Notes: generated by a model from the letters alone, not told the origin. DNA of 64,000 bases from Paenibacillus sp. FSL W8-0186 (GCF_037969765.1 NZ_CP150207.1:2907001-2971000); one strand, 5' to 3'. Shown: positions 34,689-44,151, counted from the first letter of the stretch. Made by a program: numbers and translations.

Positions 34689-36410
34689 TTAAGCGTGGAA
34701 ATTCTGGCCGTCGGTGACTTCCTGAACGTAACCGGCTCGAATGACGAAATCGCCGAAATGCTCGCCTTCTTGGCGATCTTTGGAGTAATGAGTAATGATC
34801 GGCTGTAAGGATTCCAGAATTTCAGCCTCGCCGATATTTTCTTTGTACAATTTATTCAAGCGGTTCCCAGAGAACCCTCCGCCAAGATACATATTGTACT
34901 TGCCTGGCGCTTTGCCGATAAAGGCGATTTCAGCAAGCATCGGTCTGGCACAGCCGTTCGGGCAGCCTGTCATCCGAATGACGATATCTTCCTCCTGCAG
35001 ACCGGACTCCTCCAGCATTGGTTCGATCTTGTCGAGCAATGTCGGCAAATAACGCTCTGACTCAGCCATAGCGAGGCCGCAGGTCGGGAACGCCACGCAG
35101 GCCATGGAGTTTCTACGCAGCGCAGAATAATGCAGGCCGTCGGTAAGTCCATACTGCTGAATCAAGCCTTCGATTTTTTTCTTCTTCTGGCTGCTGACGT
35201 TTGCGATGATCAAGTTCTGGTTCGGTGTAAGCCGGAAATCCCCGGTATGAACCTTGGCGATTTCCCGCAGGCCCGTCATCAGCTTGTAATCCGCTTCATC
35301 CTTGATTCTTCCGTTCTGAATAAATAGCGTAAAATGCCATTTGTTGTTACTGCCCTTCACCCATCCGTAACGATCGCCGTTATGCTCGAAGTGAAAAGGC
35401 TTTGCCTCCTGCAGGCTCCATCCCAGGCGAGTTGTCAGTTCCTGAACGAACCAATCGATACCACGGTCATCAATCGTATATTTGAAACGCGCATGCTTCC
35501 GGACGGAACGGTCTCCGTAGTCTCGCTGTATCGTGACGGTCTTCTCCGCCACATCGATGATTTGCTCCGGCAAGCAGAAGCCGATTACTTTGGATACCTG
35601 CGGATAAGTTTTCACATCACCGTGGGACATTCCCATACCACCGCCCACCGTAACATTGAAGCCTTTTAGCTGTCCGTCCTCAATTATTGCAATGAAGCCC
35701 AAATCCTGCGAGAAAACGTCGACATCATTCGACGGCGGGACGGCTAGGCCGATTTTGAACTTCCGCGGCAAATAGACGCGTCCATAGATAGGCTCCTGCT
35801 CGGCTTGATCATTGCTATCGATGACCTTCTCGCCGTCCAGCCAAATCTCATGGTACGCCTTCGTTTGCGGATCAAGGTGGTCGCTTACTTTGCTGGCCCA
35901 ATGATATACCTCGGAATGGATTTCCGATTGGTACGGATTCGGGTTGCACATCACGTTACGGTTCACATCACCGCAAGCGGCCAAGGTGCTCAGCATGGCT
36001 TCATTTACTTCCTGGATTGTCTTCTTCAAGTTCCACTTGATGACCCCGTGAAGCTGGAACGATTGCCGCGTCGTCAAGCGGATCGTTCCATTTGCGTACT
36101 TCTGCGATACGCTGTCCATCATGAGCCATTGCTCCGGCGTTACGACGCCGCCTGCGGCACGCACCCGCAGCATGAATTGATAGGCCGGCTCCAGCTTCTG
36201 CTTCTGACGCTCGTTCCGCAAATCCCGATCGTCCTGCATATAGCTGCCATGGAATTTCATCAGCCGGTTATCATCCTCCGGTATGGATCCGGTTATCGGA
36301 TCCTGGAGCGTCTCTTCCAGGCTTCCGCGCAAATAATTACTTCTTATCTTAATATCTTCAACGTCGCTATGCGGCGCGCTGTTCGGCGACATTAAATTGT
36401 TGTCTGACAT
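34689..36410 (-). CDS. cysI: Assimilatory sulfite reductase (NADPH) hemoprotein beta subunit
   Basis: The 573-residue enzyme reduces sulfite to sulfide with siroheme and a [4Fe-4S] cluster. The cluster/siroheme cysteines lie in [17 protein letters not shown] and [10 protein letters not shown]. The N-terminal repeat has [14 protein letters not shown] and [14 protein letters not shown], typical substrate-channel elements. GAGAGGAGAATTGCC precedes the ATG. It follows cysJ by 39 bases in a two-gene operon. Confidence 0.95.
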   Translation of the reverse strand: MSDNNLMSPNSAPHSDVEDIKIRSNYLRGSLEETLQDPITGSIPEDDNRLMKFHGSYMQDDRDLRNERQKQKLEPAYQFMLRVRAAGGVVTPEQWLMMDSVSQKYANGTIRLTTRQSFQLHGVIKWNLKKTIQEVNEAMLSTLAACGDVNRNVMCNPNPYQSEIHSEVYHWASKVSDHLDPQTKAYHEIWLDGEKVIDSNDQAEQEPIYGRVYLPRKFKIGLAVPPSNDVDVFSQDLGFIAIIEDGQLKGFNVTVGGGMGMSHGDVKTYPQVSKVIGFCLPEQIIDVAEKTVTIQRDYGDRSVRKHARFKYTIDDRGIDWFVQELTTRLGWSLQEAKPFHFEHNGDRYGWVKGSNNKWHFTLFIQNGRIKDEADYKLMTGLREIAKVHTGDFRLTPNQNLIIANVSSQKKKKIEGLIQQYGLTDGLHYSALRRNSMACVAFPTCGLAMAESERYLPTLLDKIEPMLEESGLQEEDIVIRMTGCPNGCARPMLAEIAFIGKAPGKYNMYLGGGFSGNRLNKLYKENIGEAEILESLQPIITHYSKDRQEGEHFGDFVIRAGYVQEVTDGQNFHA

Positions 36411-36449
36411 ATTGGCAATTCTCCTCTCGTAATCTCCAGGATTCCCCGC

Positions 36450-38273
36450 TTAATATACATCCCGTTGATAACGTTTCTCCTGCTGCATCCGCGTCAAATA
36501 CTCTGCAGCTTCCTCCGGGCTAAGACCGCCCTCTTGTTCAAGAATAGCAGCCAAGGCGGCATGCACGTCATGGGCCATCTTCTTCTCGTCCCCGCATACA
36601 TACACCACCGCGCCTTCCTGCAGCCACTTGTAGAGCTCTTTGCTCTTCTCGAGCATCCGGTGCTGGACGTAGACCTTCTTGTCGGTATCCCGGGAGAACG
36701 CAACATCCATTCGGGTCAGTACGCCGTCTTTAAGCCAGCGCTGCCACTCCACCTGATACAGGAAGTCCGTTGAAAAATGCTGATCTCCATAGAACAGCCA
36801 CGACTTTCCTTCCGCCCCCGTCTCTTCCCGTTCGCCTAGAAAAGCCCGGAAAGGCGCAACTCCCGTTCCCGGCCCGATCATAATGATCGGAGTATCAGGA
36901 TTCTCCGGCAGCTTAAAGCTTGGGTTATGCTGAACGAATACCGGCAAAGTATCCCCCGGCTCTACCCGCTCTGCAAGCTGAACTGAACAAACCCCGTAAC
37001 GGTTGCGGCCATGCGCTTCATAACGGACGGTGCGGACGGTGAGATGCACCTCGTCCGGATATGCTTTCGGACTGCTGGCAATGGAGTACAGGCGTGCAGG
37101 AATTTTCCGCAGAATCGACACGAACTGGCTGGCGCTTACTCCCGCAAAAGAGAAGTCCGTAACCAGATCGAGCAGATCGCGTTCAGCCAGATAGGCTCGA
37201 AGCTCCTGTTCACGCCCGGCTTCAAACAGTTGCTTCAGCTCTCCGCTTGTGCTTAGCTGCGCAGCTTGCTCCAGCAGGGGTTTAGTCAATACCGTAATTT
37301 CATAATAGCGGCGCAGGGCATCCCGAAGGGTCCGCTGTTCTCCGTTCTTATTTACTGTGATCGTTTCCTCGCCGTTCCAGCCCATAGCCGCGATCAGCTC
37401 CTCGACCAGCTGCGGATGATTCTCCGGATAAATGCCCAGGCTGTCTCCCGGTTCATACTGAAGGTTCGAGCCTTCCAGCGATAGCTCGATATGGCGGGTC
37501 TCCCGATCCGAGCCGCGGCCGTTCAAATTCAGGTTCTCCAGCACTTCCGCGGAAAACGGGTTGCTTCTCGAATATTCGGACTCCGTGCCGCTGACTGCGG
37601 CCGCAGGAGCTGTGCTGCTGACCGAAGCGCCGGATGCTGATAGCTTGCCGAGCGCTTCGAGGACATTCCCCATCCATTCTGCGGCGGATTCATCGAAATC
37701 AACATCGCAATCCACACGCGGAGATATCCGTTCGCCGCCAAGCTCCTCCAGGCGTTTATCGAAATCTTTCCCCGTCTGGCAGAAGAATTCATAGGATGTA
37801 TCTCCAAGCGCAAGGACGGAATAACGCAGTCCTTCGAGCTTCGGAGCCCGCTTGCTGTGAAGGAATTCATAGAAGGCGATAGCGCTGTCCGGCGGTTCTC
37901 CCTCGCCATGTGTACTTACGACAATAAACAGGTTCTCAATTTTCTTCAGTGTATTTGGCTTGAAATCGCTCATCGACGCCAAAGTGACCTGGAAGCTCTG
38001 TTCCTCCAGCTTCTTCGACAGCTTTCCAGCCAGATTATGACTGTTCCCCGTCTGCGAGCCATAGAGCACAGTCACTTCCTTGGAAATGGCCGGTTCTGCG
38101 GCCGCAACTGCCTGAACGAGATTAGCTGCAGCGGTAGGCGCACCGGCTCCTTGCAATGCGATCAAATATCCGCTTAGCCAAATACGCTGATGATCGTTTA
38201 GCGTAGGAAGAAGGCGATTGAGCAGCTCCGCCTGCTCTTGACTAAATGGGCTGTTACTCACTTGTAGTTCCAA
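36450..38273 (-). CDS. cysJ: Sulfite reductase (NADPH) flavoprotein alpha subunit
   Basis: The 607-residue protein has an N-terminal flavodoxin domain (VLYGSQTGNSHNLAGKL, FVVSTHGEGEPPDSA), an FAD domain (RLYSIASSP, YGVCSVQLAE) and an NADPH domain (MIGPGTGVAPFRAFL, YVCGDEKKMAHDV). It passes electrons to CysI. I chose TTG at 38273 because AGGTGG lies six bases upstream and the product then begins MELQVSNSPFSQEQAELLNR, close to B. subtilis CysJ. A GTG at 38288 sits before that site. Confidence 0.93.
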   Translation of the reverse strand: MELQVSNSPFSQEQAELLNRLLPTLNDHQRIWLSGYLIALQGAGAPTAAANLVQAVAAAEPAISKEVTVLYGSQTGNSHNLAGKLSKKLEEQSFQVTLASMSDFKPNTLKKIENLFIVVSTHGEGEPPDSAIAFYEFLHSKRAPKLEGLRYSVLALGDTSYEFFCQTGKDFDKRLEELGGERISPRVDCDVDFDESAAEWMGNVLEALGKLSASGASVSSTAPAAAVSGTESEYSRSNPFSAEVLENLNLNGRGSDRETRHIELSLEGSNLQYEPGDSLGIYPENHPQLVEELIAAMGWNGEETITVNKNGEQRTLRDALRRYYEITVLTKPLLEQAAQLSTSGELKQLFEAGREQELRAYLAERDLLDLVTDFSFAGVSASQFVSILRKIPARLYSIASSPKAYPDEVHLTVRTVRYEAHGRNRYGVCSVQLAERVEPGDTLPVFVQHNPSFKLPENPDTPIIMIGPGTGVAPFRAFLGEREETGAEGKSWLFYGDQHFSTDFLYQVEWQRWLKDGVLTRMDVAFSRDTDKKVYVQHRMLEKSKELYKWLQEGAVVYVCGDEKKMAHDVHAALAAILEQEGGLSPEEAAEYLTRMQQEKRYQRDVY

Positions 38274-38299
38274 CAATATCCACCTCACGCAGCATACAT

Positions 38300-38391
38300 A
38301 GAATTTAAATTAATTCCTAGTATTACTATCTAATTTATCATTTAATAAAACTTATCATAGCGTGTGCTGGTGGTCAATTAGAATGATCTTA
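38300..38391 (-). promoter_or_regulatory. cysJI promoter region with CymR-like motif
   Basis: On the minus strand TTGACC and TAAGTT are 17 bp apart at about 38352-38380. Downstream, an AT-rich stretch reading TAATACTAGGAATTA (38311-38325) resembles the AT-plus-GGAATT sites bound by CymR on sulfur genes. Assignment is tentative. Confidence 0.35.
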
Positions 38392-38444
38392 TATCTTTGA
38401 TTAGGAAAACTAATAATTGCAAACCCGCCGCCCGTTAAAGCAAA

Positions 38445-38475
38445 AAAGACCCCGCGCCAAGGGCGCAGAGTCTTT
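38445..38475 (-). terminator. Terminator downstream of the MerR / small Cys protein unit
   Basis: The stem AAAGAC-x3-GCGCC / GGCGC-x3-GTCTTT is followed on the minus strand by TTTTTTGC. It ends leftward transcripts coming from 39511 and separates them from cysJ. Confidence 0.75.
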
Positions 38476-38509
38476 AAACGTGGGAAGCGGTAGCTTCAAG
38501 TCATTTTCA

Positions 38510-38565
38510 ATTTATGGCGCAACCCATCATGGCGCTCCCCCTATGGGGTTACCATTTATGGCGCA
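38510..38565. repeat. Short direct repeats ATTTATGGCGCA
   Basis: ATTTATGGCGCA occurs at 38510-38521 and 38554-38565, with the shared core ATGGCGC again at 38529-38535. The right copy spans the stop of the small protein at 38556. The spacing suggests a local duplication or an RNA structure in the 3' region. Confidence 0.55.
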
Positions 38566-38726
38566 GCCGCCTTCCAATAGCTAGGGTGCCTTGCCAGAGA
38601 ACAATCGACGCAAGATCGATTTTCTCTTCCTTTTGAGAGAGTACATGGTAAATCAACTACCTTTCGGAATACAGGATTCTGCCGTTCCGTCTGTTCATTG
38701 ATTATGGCCACTTCCCACTTGTTCAT
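38556..38726 (-). CDS. Small cysteine-containing hypothetical protein
   Basis: A 56-residue frame begins with ATG at 38726, 26 bases after the MerR gene stop, with a weak GAGCGGG site. The sequence has a basic centre and cysteines in DLPCTLSKGR and RSCVDCSLARHP, a possible small metal-binding or redox motif. A longer frame from 38756 overlaps the MerR stop. I do not recognise the family. It shares strand and terminator with the TipA-type regulator and may be its target or partner. A chance frame cannot be excluded. Confidence 0.4.
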   Translation of the reverse strand: MNKWEVAIINEQTERQNPVFRKVVDLPCTLSKGRENRSCVDCSLARHPSYWKAAAP

Positions 38727-38752
38727 TATTACCCGCTCTACGCAGGGATGAA

Positions 38753-39511
38753 TCAAATTCCCGTATAAATGAGAATTGCATCGCGAAGGAACTGTGCCGT
38801 ACCGGACTGTTCTGCATCATAATAAGCGGTGAACCGCTCATCGTCCACGTACATCTGCGCCAGCCCGGCATGAGCTTCTGCGCTGTATTCATTCCAAGAA
38901 TAGCACAGCCACTGCTTGTGCAGATCCGCCGCCCGCTGAGCAATTTCGCTAGCTGGATCGCCGGTTCTAAATGCTTCGGCCAACGTCCGCTTGAACTCTT
39001 CCTCTAAGTGCGTCATTTTTTCGTATTGCTCCTCCGTCATCCCGCGAAATTTCAAGTTGGACTGGTCAACCTTTTCATTCCCGTATTTTTCACGGATTTC
39101 CCTGCCGAATTTCTGCTCGTTATCGTCGATCAATTGCTGTTTGAACCCTTCAAACTTCTCTTTATCCGTCATGCTTATTCTCCCTTCATGCATAGCAATC
39201 GTCTTATCCACATTTCCAATCAGGACATCCAATTGCCTTCTTCTGTCAAGGAGCTGTTCCCGGTGCTGCTTAAGCGCCAAAACGCTGTTAAAACTGGGCG
39301 AGGTGATGATCGCTTTGATCTGCTCCAGTGAAATGCCCAGCTCACGGTAGAACAAAATTTGCTGCAGCAGATCTACTTCTGCTTGGCCGTAGATGCGATA
39401 ACCGGACGAGTTGATTCTTGCCGGCTTAAGAAGTTCAATCTCGTCATAGTAGCGAAGCGTTCTCGTGCTGACTCCGGCTAGCCGGGCCAGCTTCTGTATG
39501 GTATATTCCAT
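38753..39511 (-). CDS. MerR-family regulator with TipAS-type C-terminal domain
   Basis: The 252-residue protein has a MerR helix-turn-helix (YTIQKLARLAGVSTRTLRYYDEIELLKPARI), a coiled-coil dimer helix (about 75-120) and a TipAS-like C-terminal domain (about 130-252; FRGMTEEQYEKMTHLEEEFKR, YVDDERFTAYYDA) known from TipA and Mta, which bind drugs or peptides. TCAGGAGGTGATCCC precedes ATG 39511. Its promoter has the 19-bp spacer typical of MerR control, so it should activate its own gene when it binds a ligand. Confidence 0.9.
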   Translation of the reverse strand: MEYTIQKLARLAGVSTRTLRYYDEIELLKPARINSSGYRIYGQAEVDLLQQILFYRELGISLEQIKAIITSPSFNSVLALKQHREQLLDRRRQLDVLIGNVDKTIAMHEGRISMTDKEKFEGFKQQLIDDNEQKFGREIREKYGNEKVDQSNLKFRGMTEEQYEKMTHLEEEFKRTLAEAFRTGDPASEIAQRAADLHKQWLCYSWNEYSAEAHAGLAQMYVDDERFTAYYDAEQSGTAQFLRDAILIYTGI

Positions 39512-39533
39512 GGGATCACCTCCTGACAACATC

Positions 39534-39564
39534 ACTGTACACCTTTACGTAGCGAGAAGGTCAA
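39534..39564 (-). promoter_or_regulatory. MerR-type promoter with 19-bp spacer and operator dyad
   Basis: On the minus strand TTGACC (39559-39564) and TACAGT (39534-39539) are 19 bp apart. The spacer holds the dyad ACCTT-N11-AAGGT, the classical MerR-family operator position. Confidence 0.85.
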
Positions 39565-39580
39565 CACTTATATTTTTAAA

Positions 39581-39627
39581 ATATATAAAAGACCTGCGAA
39601 TGACAACACGTGCATGTCATTCGCAGG
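39581..39627 (-). terminator. Terminator of the pectate lyase gene
   Basis: A 13-pair perfect stem (CCTGCGAATGACA with its complement, 39593-39605 and 39615-39627) is followed on the minus strand by TCTTTTATATATTTT. Confidence 0.8.
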
Positions 39628-39645
39628 CCGTAACAGGCTAAACGA

Positions 39646-40314
39646 TTAATATTGCGTATTTCCGGACTGGCTTGTGTTGCCGGATGCAAAGCCTTTAAAT
39701 AAGGTAGGAACACTAGAATATCTCGTATTCGTGATTTTCCCGGTTGATGTGCTGCTGTCTGTACGCAGAATCGAATCTTTTACCTTGGAAATGTCGCAGT
39801 TGTCTACGTTCATCACAACTTTAAAAGTGGTACCGCCATTTTGCCGCACAAGCTTGCCGATATCGTTCGCTTTGAAATTCTTAATGTTGATCGTTCCAGC
39901 CGCATTCATTTGAAATACTTTGTCGTACGCCTTGTAAGCGCCTCCACCATTAATGTTAACGGTTCCAGAAGATTTGAGAGTAAGTGCATCTTCACCTACA
40001 TCCGCCCATGTTACGTTGTTGATGTTGCAGTTTCCATAACAGTGAACTCCATCAGCGCCCGGCGCCCCGATAATGACGTTCGTCAGCGTGGCGTTCGCCT
40101 CCAGGCGGAAAATCGGCTTCTGATTCTCAGCCTGGCTGCCGTCGCCTAAGGTTTTCGGGTTGGCAACATAAGTTTGGCCTTTACCGTCAAACGTCGTTCC
40201 TGCCTTAACGATAATTGTAGAGTCTACCGTAATGGACGCTGCGGATGCATGGAGCGCACCGAATAGTGTCATCACTAACGATAGGGCGAGAAAAAAACTA
40301 ACTTTCTTCTTCAT
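39646..40314 (-). CDS. Secreted pectate lyase, polysaccharide lyase family 3
   Basis: The 222-residue protein has a Sec signal peptide ([20 protein letters not shown], cleavage near LHASA) and a compact right-handed beta-helix of PL3. Typical stretches are [38 protein letters not shown] and [16 protein letters not shown], which hold the Ca-binding acidic residues, then [10 protein letters not shown]. It cleaves pectate outside the cell by beta-elimination. I chose ATG 40314 after GGGAGGATG; the frame to 40386 lacks a signal start. Pectin side chains contain rhamnose, which fits the rha genes, though they are 20 kb away. Confidence 0.92.
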   Translation of the reverse strand: MKKKVSFFLALSLVMTLFGALHASAASITVDSTIIVKAGTTFDGKGQTYVANPKTLGDGSQAENQKPIFRLEANATLTNVIIGAPGADGVHCYGNCNINNVTWADVGEDALTLKSSGTVNINGGGAYKAYDKVFQMNAAGTINIKNFKANDIGKLVRQNGGTTFKVVMNVDNCDISKVKDSILRTDSSTSTGKITNTRYSSVPTLFKGFASGNTSQSGNTQY

Positions 40315-40545
40315 ACAAATCATCCTCCCGATATGGTGTGGAGAGTTTATGCACACGTCTGCAATTTTTAACAAATTTGTGAACATTTTCTCTCAACCAC
40401 AGATTAGTGGAGGATGATTCGCAAATCAATAGGACTTTTGTATCATATTTACATCTTTGTTAATTTATAGAAATCTTATTTCAGGTTTTTCTATACCATT
40501 TTAACATACTTTCTTGCGGTGCAAAGCCTGGCAGGCTCAAAAATT

Positions 40546-41097
40546 TCAAAGGACCTCATAAATGGCTCCTGCCTGTTTTCCATGGTCCTGTTCCAGTTCG
40601 ATTAAACGCGCCTTCATGTCCAGCCCGCCGCGATACCCCGTAAGGGCTCCATTTCTGCCTATGACACGGTGGCATGGAATGACGATCAATAACGGATTTG
40701 CCCCAATCGCGGCCCCGACAGCCCGTACAGCGGACGGTTTAGAGATTTTGCGGGCAATACCTGTATAGGATTCCGTACAGCCATAAGGGATTTCGGCGAG
40801 CGCTTTCCAGACCATCCGTTGAAACTCAGTCCCGGGAGCGTCCAATGGAAGGTTGAAGCATTCGAGCTCTCCCCGCAAATATCGACTCAATTCCTCCGCA
40901 TAGGGACGCATTCTCGCTTCGTCCTCCCTCAAGCCGCAGCCGGGGAATCTCCGGTTTGCCCAAGCCGACAGCTCCGCATACGGCTGGTCATGAGAACCGA
41001 CATAGCACAGTCCCCGGGTTGTTGCGGCAATATGAATGCTCCAATGATCCATCTGCAGCAATGCCCAGTATAATGGAGCTTCCGTTAACACTGTCAT
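40546..41097 (-). CDS. adaB: O6-methylguanine-DNA methyltransferase (AdaB/Ogt type)
   Basis: The 183-residue suicide repair enzyme has the active-site motif VIPCHRVIG with the alkyl-accepting Cys, preceded by RAVGAAIGANPL, and the DNA-binding MVWKALAEIPYG. The gene lies 18 bases after adaA, as in B. subtilis adaAB. AGGAGGTTCATTATT precedes the ATG. Confidence 0.93.
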   Translation of the reverse strand: MTVLTEAPLYWALLQMDHWSIHIAATTRGLCYVGSHDQPYAELSAWANRRFPGCGLREDEARMRPYAEELSRYLRGELECFNLPLDAPGTEFQRMVWKALAEIPYGCTESYTGIARKISKPSAVRAVGAAIGANPLLIVIPCHRVIGRNGALTGYRGGLDMKARLIELEQDHGKQAGAIYEVL

Positions 41098-41115
41098 AAT
41101 AATGAACCTCCTGTT

Positions 41116-41679
41116 CTATTCACGCACGCATTCGCGGTATTCTGACGGGGTCTGTCCCGTCGCTTTTTTAAAAAGGGTGATAAAATAAGAAGTGCTGCCG
41201 ATACCAACAGTCTCGGCAATTTCAGCTATCGCTTTGTCGGTTGTGCGCAAATATTTTGTCGCCGTGTTCAATCTCCTTTGCTGCAGATACAGAGCTGGCG
41301 TCACCCCTTTAATTCGCTTAAAGGTGCGATGCAGATGATATGGGCTGCCATGGCACATTTCAGCCAAAATATCCAGGGTGAGCTTCTCCCGGTAGTGGGC
41401 ATCCATATACCCCGCAATCTGCTCCACCCATTCAGCGTCTGGAAGCCGGCCATGAGCAGGCTTGCATCTTTTGCAGGGGCGAAAATTCGCGGATAAAGCC
41501 TCCTCCGCATTGGCAAATATTCGGACATGCTCCCTCTTTGGCGGGCGGGATTTGCAGGAAGGCCGGCAGAAAATCCCCGTCGATTGCACAGCGTAAATAA
41601 ATTGGTTGTCGTAAATCGCATTATTCCCTACGATCGCTTGCCATAATTCTTCGGTTAACTGCTGGCCTTGTTTTCTCAT
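41116..41679 (-). CDS. adaA: AdaA: methylphosphotriester-DNA methyltransferase and AraC-type activator
   Basis: The 187-residue protein combines the Ada N-terminal zinc domain and an AraC helix-turn-helix. The first holds four cysteines, in GIFCRPSCKSRPPKR and NFRPCKRCKP; one is the methyl-accepting ligand. The second has LTLDILAEMCHGSPYHLHRTFKRI and GFxS-like IAETVGIGSTSYFITLFKK. Methylation switches it to an activator of the ada genes. ATG 41679 follows GGAGGCG; the longer frame to 41751 has none. Divergent from alkA. Confidence 0.93.
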   Translation of the reverse strand: MRKQGQQLTEELWQAIVGNNAIYDNQFIYAVQSTGIFCRPSCKSRPPKREHVRIFANAEEALSANFRPCKRCKPAHGRLPDAEWVEQIAGYMDAHYREKLTLDILAEMCHGSPYHLHRTFKRIKGVTPALYLQQRRLNTATKYLRTTDKAIAEIAETVGIGSTSYFITLFKKATGQTPSEYRECVRE

Positions 41680-41826
41680 ATTGCTTCGCCTCCATAAACC
41701 AGTATAACTCCAGATTCGCCGAATTGAACGTATTTCCGAATGTAAAAGCAAGATATCGAAACTGCTAAACCAGCTTTCATGTTACAACTAGAATGAGCTC
41801 TAATCAGCCGGAATGGAGGAATAACT

Positions 41827-42738
41827 TTGGATGCAAGCACAGAGATGAACCTGATGATAGACGTTCCCGAGCCATTTAGCTTTGCGCAAAATTTGGCTTA
41901 CTTATTAAGATCGCCCAATGAATGCCTATATCAGATCCGGGACGGACGGGTCAGCAGGGCAATCACCATTAAGGAACACATATCGATCATAGAAATCAGT
42001 GCTCACGGGGACAGTTCACTAAAAGTAACTATTAAAGGCGGCACTGCGCCCATCAGTCCATGGCTGCAATCGGAAGTCGCGAAATACGTCAGAGAATGGT
42101 TCGACATGGATCGAGAGCTTCTTCCCTTTTATGAGATGGCCAGAGAGGATCGGCTTCTGACGCAAGCGGTCTCTTCTTTTTATGGATTGCGGGTGATCGG
42201 CATCCCCGATTTGTTCGAAGCGGTAAGCTGGGGAATTCTCGGACAGCAAATCAGTCTGGGTTATGCCTATACGTTGAAAAGACGGCTTGTTGAGCGTTTT
42301 GGCAAACAAGTAAGTGTTGATAGAGAGCAGTATTGGCTCTTCCCTTCCGCAGCCGACATCGCCGGGCTAACGGTCGAAGATTTAAGCGGGCTGCGAATGA
42401 CCGTCAAAAAATGCGAGTACCTTATCGGTGCAGCCCGGCAAATTGCCGAAGGGGAATTGACGAAAGACAAGCTGTTGAATGCCGGCAGTTTGAAGGCGGC
42501 GGAGCAGATGCTTGTTTCCATTCGCGGCATCGGGCCATGGACAGCTAATTATGTGCTAATGCGCTGTCTGCGGATGCCTTCGGCCTTTCCGATCGATGAT
42601 GTCGGACTGCATAACGCAATTAAGCATGTAACGGGCAGCGACCGCAAGCCGACAAAGCAGGAAATCCGCACACTGGCCGCGCCGTGGACCAATTGGGAGG
42701 CATATGCGACGTTCTACTTATGGAGATTCCTGTACTGA
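41827..42738 (+). CDS. alkA: DNA-3-methyladenine glycosylase II
   Basis: The 303-residue base-excision enzyme has the helix-hairpin-helix IRGIGPWTANYVLMR followed by FPIDDVGLHNAI with the catalytic Asp, and SWGILGQQISLGYA in the core. It removes alkylated bases. It starts with TTG at 41827, about seven bases after GGAGGAA. The length equals B. subtilis AlkA. Divergent from adaAB; the 147-base gap contains AAAAGCAAG (41741-41749), reminiscent of the Ada box, so AdaA may activate both sides. Confidence 0.93.
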   Translation: MDASTEMNLMIDVPEPFSFAQNLAYLLRSPNECLYQIRDGRVSRAITIKEHISIIEISAHGDSSLKVTIKGGTAPISPWLQSEVAKYVREWFDMDRELLPFYEMAREDRLLTQAVSSFYGLRVIGIPDLFEAVSWGILGQQISLGYAYTLKRRLVERFGKQVSVDREQYWLFPSAADIAGLTVEDLSGLRMTVKKCEYLIGAARQIAEGELTKDKLLNAGSLKAAEQMLVSIRGIGPWTANYVLMRCLRMPSAFPIDDVGLHNAIKHVTGSDRKPTKQEIRTLAAPWTNWEAYATFYLWRFLY

Positions 42739-42806
42739 GCATGCCGCTAATTGGAGCAAAACATGATAAAATAGAATGGAATAAACAATAAAGGCGGAGA
42801 AAATAT

Positions 42807-43592
42807 ATGGTGCATTCGTTTCTGATCGAACCGGATACGTATACGGCCTTCTCGGACGAAGCAGAGCTCATCGATAAGTGCAAGGAATGGGGCCTGCTAT
42901 CCGACAAAGCGGCTAAAATCAAAACTTTCTACTATAAAGGCCATGGATTAAATGAAGCATGCAGCATTATCGGCTATGTCGATCATATTACGGCTGTCAT
43001 CGAATTAGCGAACCATCACATGCATTGTATCCATCCTTCCTATCTGAAGGAAATGCAGGCCGCCAGCTATGGCATTAAAGCCGGAGACGCGGCGGAAGCG
43101 CCGAACGATAAGGGCAATGAAACAGGCTCGTCTAAGGCAGCCAATGCGGAAGCGGAACACGAAGCTAAAAATGAAGCTACCGCCGCTCCAGCGCAGGAGA
43201 AAGCGATCCCAGCCGACAATACGGACGATAAATTGCCGGCTGCGGCTGAAGAGGCCCCTAAAACCAGCAGTAAAAAAGCTAAAAAAACCAAGCTGGAGCT
43301 TCCGGAGGGCAAAGTGAAAATGGTGGCTACTGTCAAGGAGTTTACGACCATCCCCAATCACTTCTCCGATAACGACGACGAGGTCGTCATCTATGAGAAT
43401 GCGAATGTCATTGAGCCTGAAATCGAAATCGGGGACGCTTGGTCAAGCCATAGCGCAACCATGAAGAAGACCGGACTAGACATTGGAGATACCATTACCT
43501 TCGAGGCTAAAATCGTGGCCAAGAAACTGGCCAAGCATCCTGTACGGCATAAGCTCAACAACGTCGCCAAAATCGAAAAGCAGGAAGCTTAA
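42807..43592 (+). CDS. Hypothetical protein with two domains joined by an Ala/Glu-rich linker
   Basis: The 261-residue product has an N-terminal part (1-90; SFLIEPDTYTAFSDEAELIDKCKEWG and the hydrophobic-patterned FYYKGHGLNEACSIIGYVDHITAVI), a low-complexity Ala/Glu/Lys linker (about 95-165) and a C-terminal beta-rich part (about 170-261) with an acidic FSDNDDEVVIYENANVIEPEIEIGD. No signal peptide or membrane segment. I do not recognise a family. GGCGGAGAAAATAT precedes the ATG and a terminator follows, so it is a genuine monocistronic gene 68 bases after alkA. Function unknown. Confidence 0.75.
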   Translation: MVHSFLIEPDTYTAFSDEAELIDKCKEWGLLSDKAAKIKTFYYKGHGLNEACSIIGYVDHITAVIELANHHMHCIHPSYLKEMQAASYGIKAGDAAEAPNDKGNETGSSKAANAEAEHEAKNEATAAPAQEKAIPADNTDDKLPAAAEEAPKTSSKKAKKTKLELPEGKVKMVATVKEFTTIPNHFSDNDDEVVIYENANVIEPEIEIGDAWSSHSATMKKTGLDIGDTITFEAKIVAKKLAKHPVRHKLNNVAKIEKQEA

Positions 43593-43606
43593 GCCAAAGC
43601 CTGCAC

Positions 43607-43658
43607 GCTCAAAAAGCCGACTCACTCTTGCGAAGAATCGGCCTTTTGAGCTTCTTTT
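43607..43658 (+). terminator. Terminator of the gene at 42807-43592
   Basis: Arms GCTCAAAA-x-GCCGA and TCGGC-x-TTTTGAGC form a 13-pair stem with one mismatch, followed by TTCTTTTA on the plus strand. Confidence 0.8.
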
Positions 43659-43704
43659 ATCCATATTGCTACCGTTTCTATGAACTCAGGGCATCACAAG
43701 GCGG

Positions 43705-44130
43705 TTATGGCTTACTTTCCAAATCGCGCACAATATCCAGCAATGTAACCTTCTGAAGGGTGCTCTCCATCGCCTTCTGAGCTTCAGCAAAAACAGGTTC
43801 GATTGTCGACTGAATGTTGCGTCCTACCGGACAATTATCGTTCGTCTTGTCATGAACCGCAAACAGGCCATTCTCATCCACAGCATGGACAGCCTGGTAA
43901 ATGTCCAGCAGCGTAATATCGTCTGCTTCCTTTGCCAGCTTCGAGCCGGCAACGCCCGGCCTTGCTTCTACGAGGCCTGCTTTGTTTAACATCCCTGTAA
44001 TGCGCCGAATTACCACCGGGTTGGTGTTCACGCTGTCCGAAATATACTCGGACGTATTCACGCCTCCCCGGTTCGTTTCCAGCACGGTCAATATATGAAT
44101 AGCGACGGCGAATCGTGAACTGATCGTCAT
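43705..44130 (-). CDS. Rrf2-family transcriptional regulator (YwnA-like)
   Basis: The 141-residue protein has the Rrf2 start MTISSRFAVAIHILTVLE, the recognition region NTNPVVIRRITGMLNKAGLVEARPG and a C-terminal dimer helix. It has one cysteine, in NDNCPVGRNI, so it is not an obvious iron-sulfur sensor. This pattern fits YwnA-type relatives of CymR, which sense thiols or electrophiles. A nested palindrome just upstream probably serves for autorepression. Confidence 0.9.
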   Translation of the reverse strand: MTISSRFAVAIHILTVLETNRGGVNTSEYISDSVNTNPVVIRRITGMLNKAGLVEARPGVAGSKLAKEADDITLLDIYQAVHAVDENGLFAVHDKTNDNCPVGRNIQSTIEPVFAEAQKAMESTLQKVTLLDIVRDLESKP

Positions 44131-44151
44131 ACATATCCCTCCCGCCTATAC

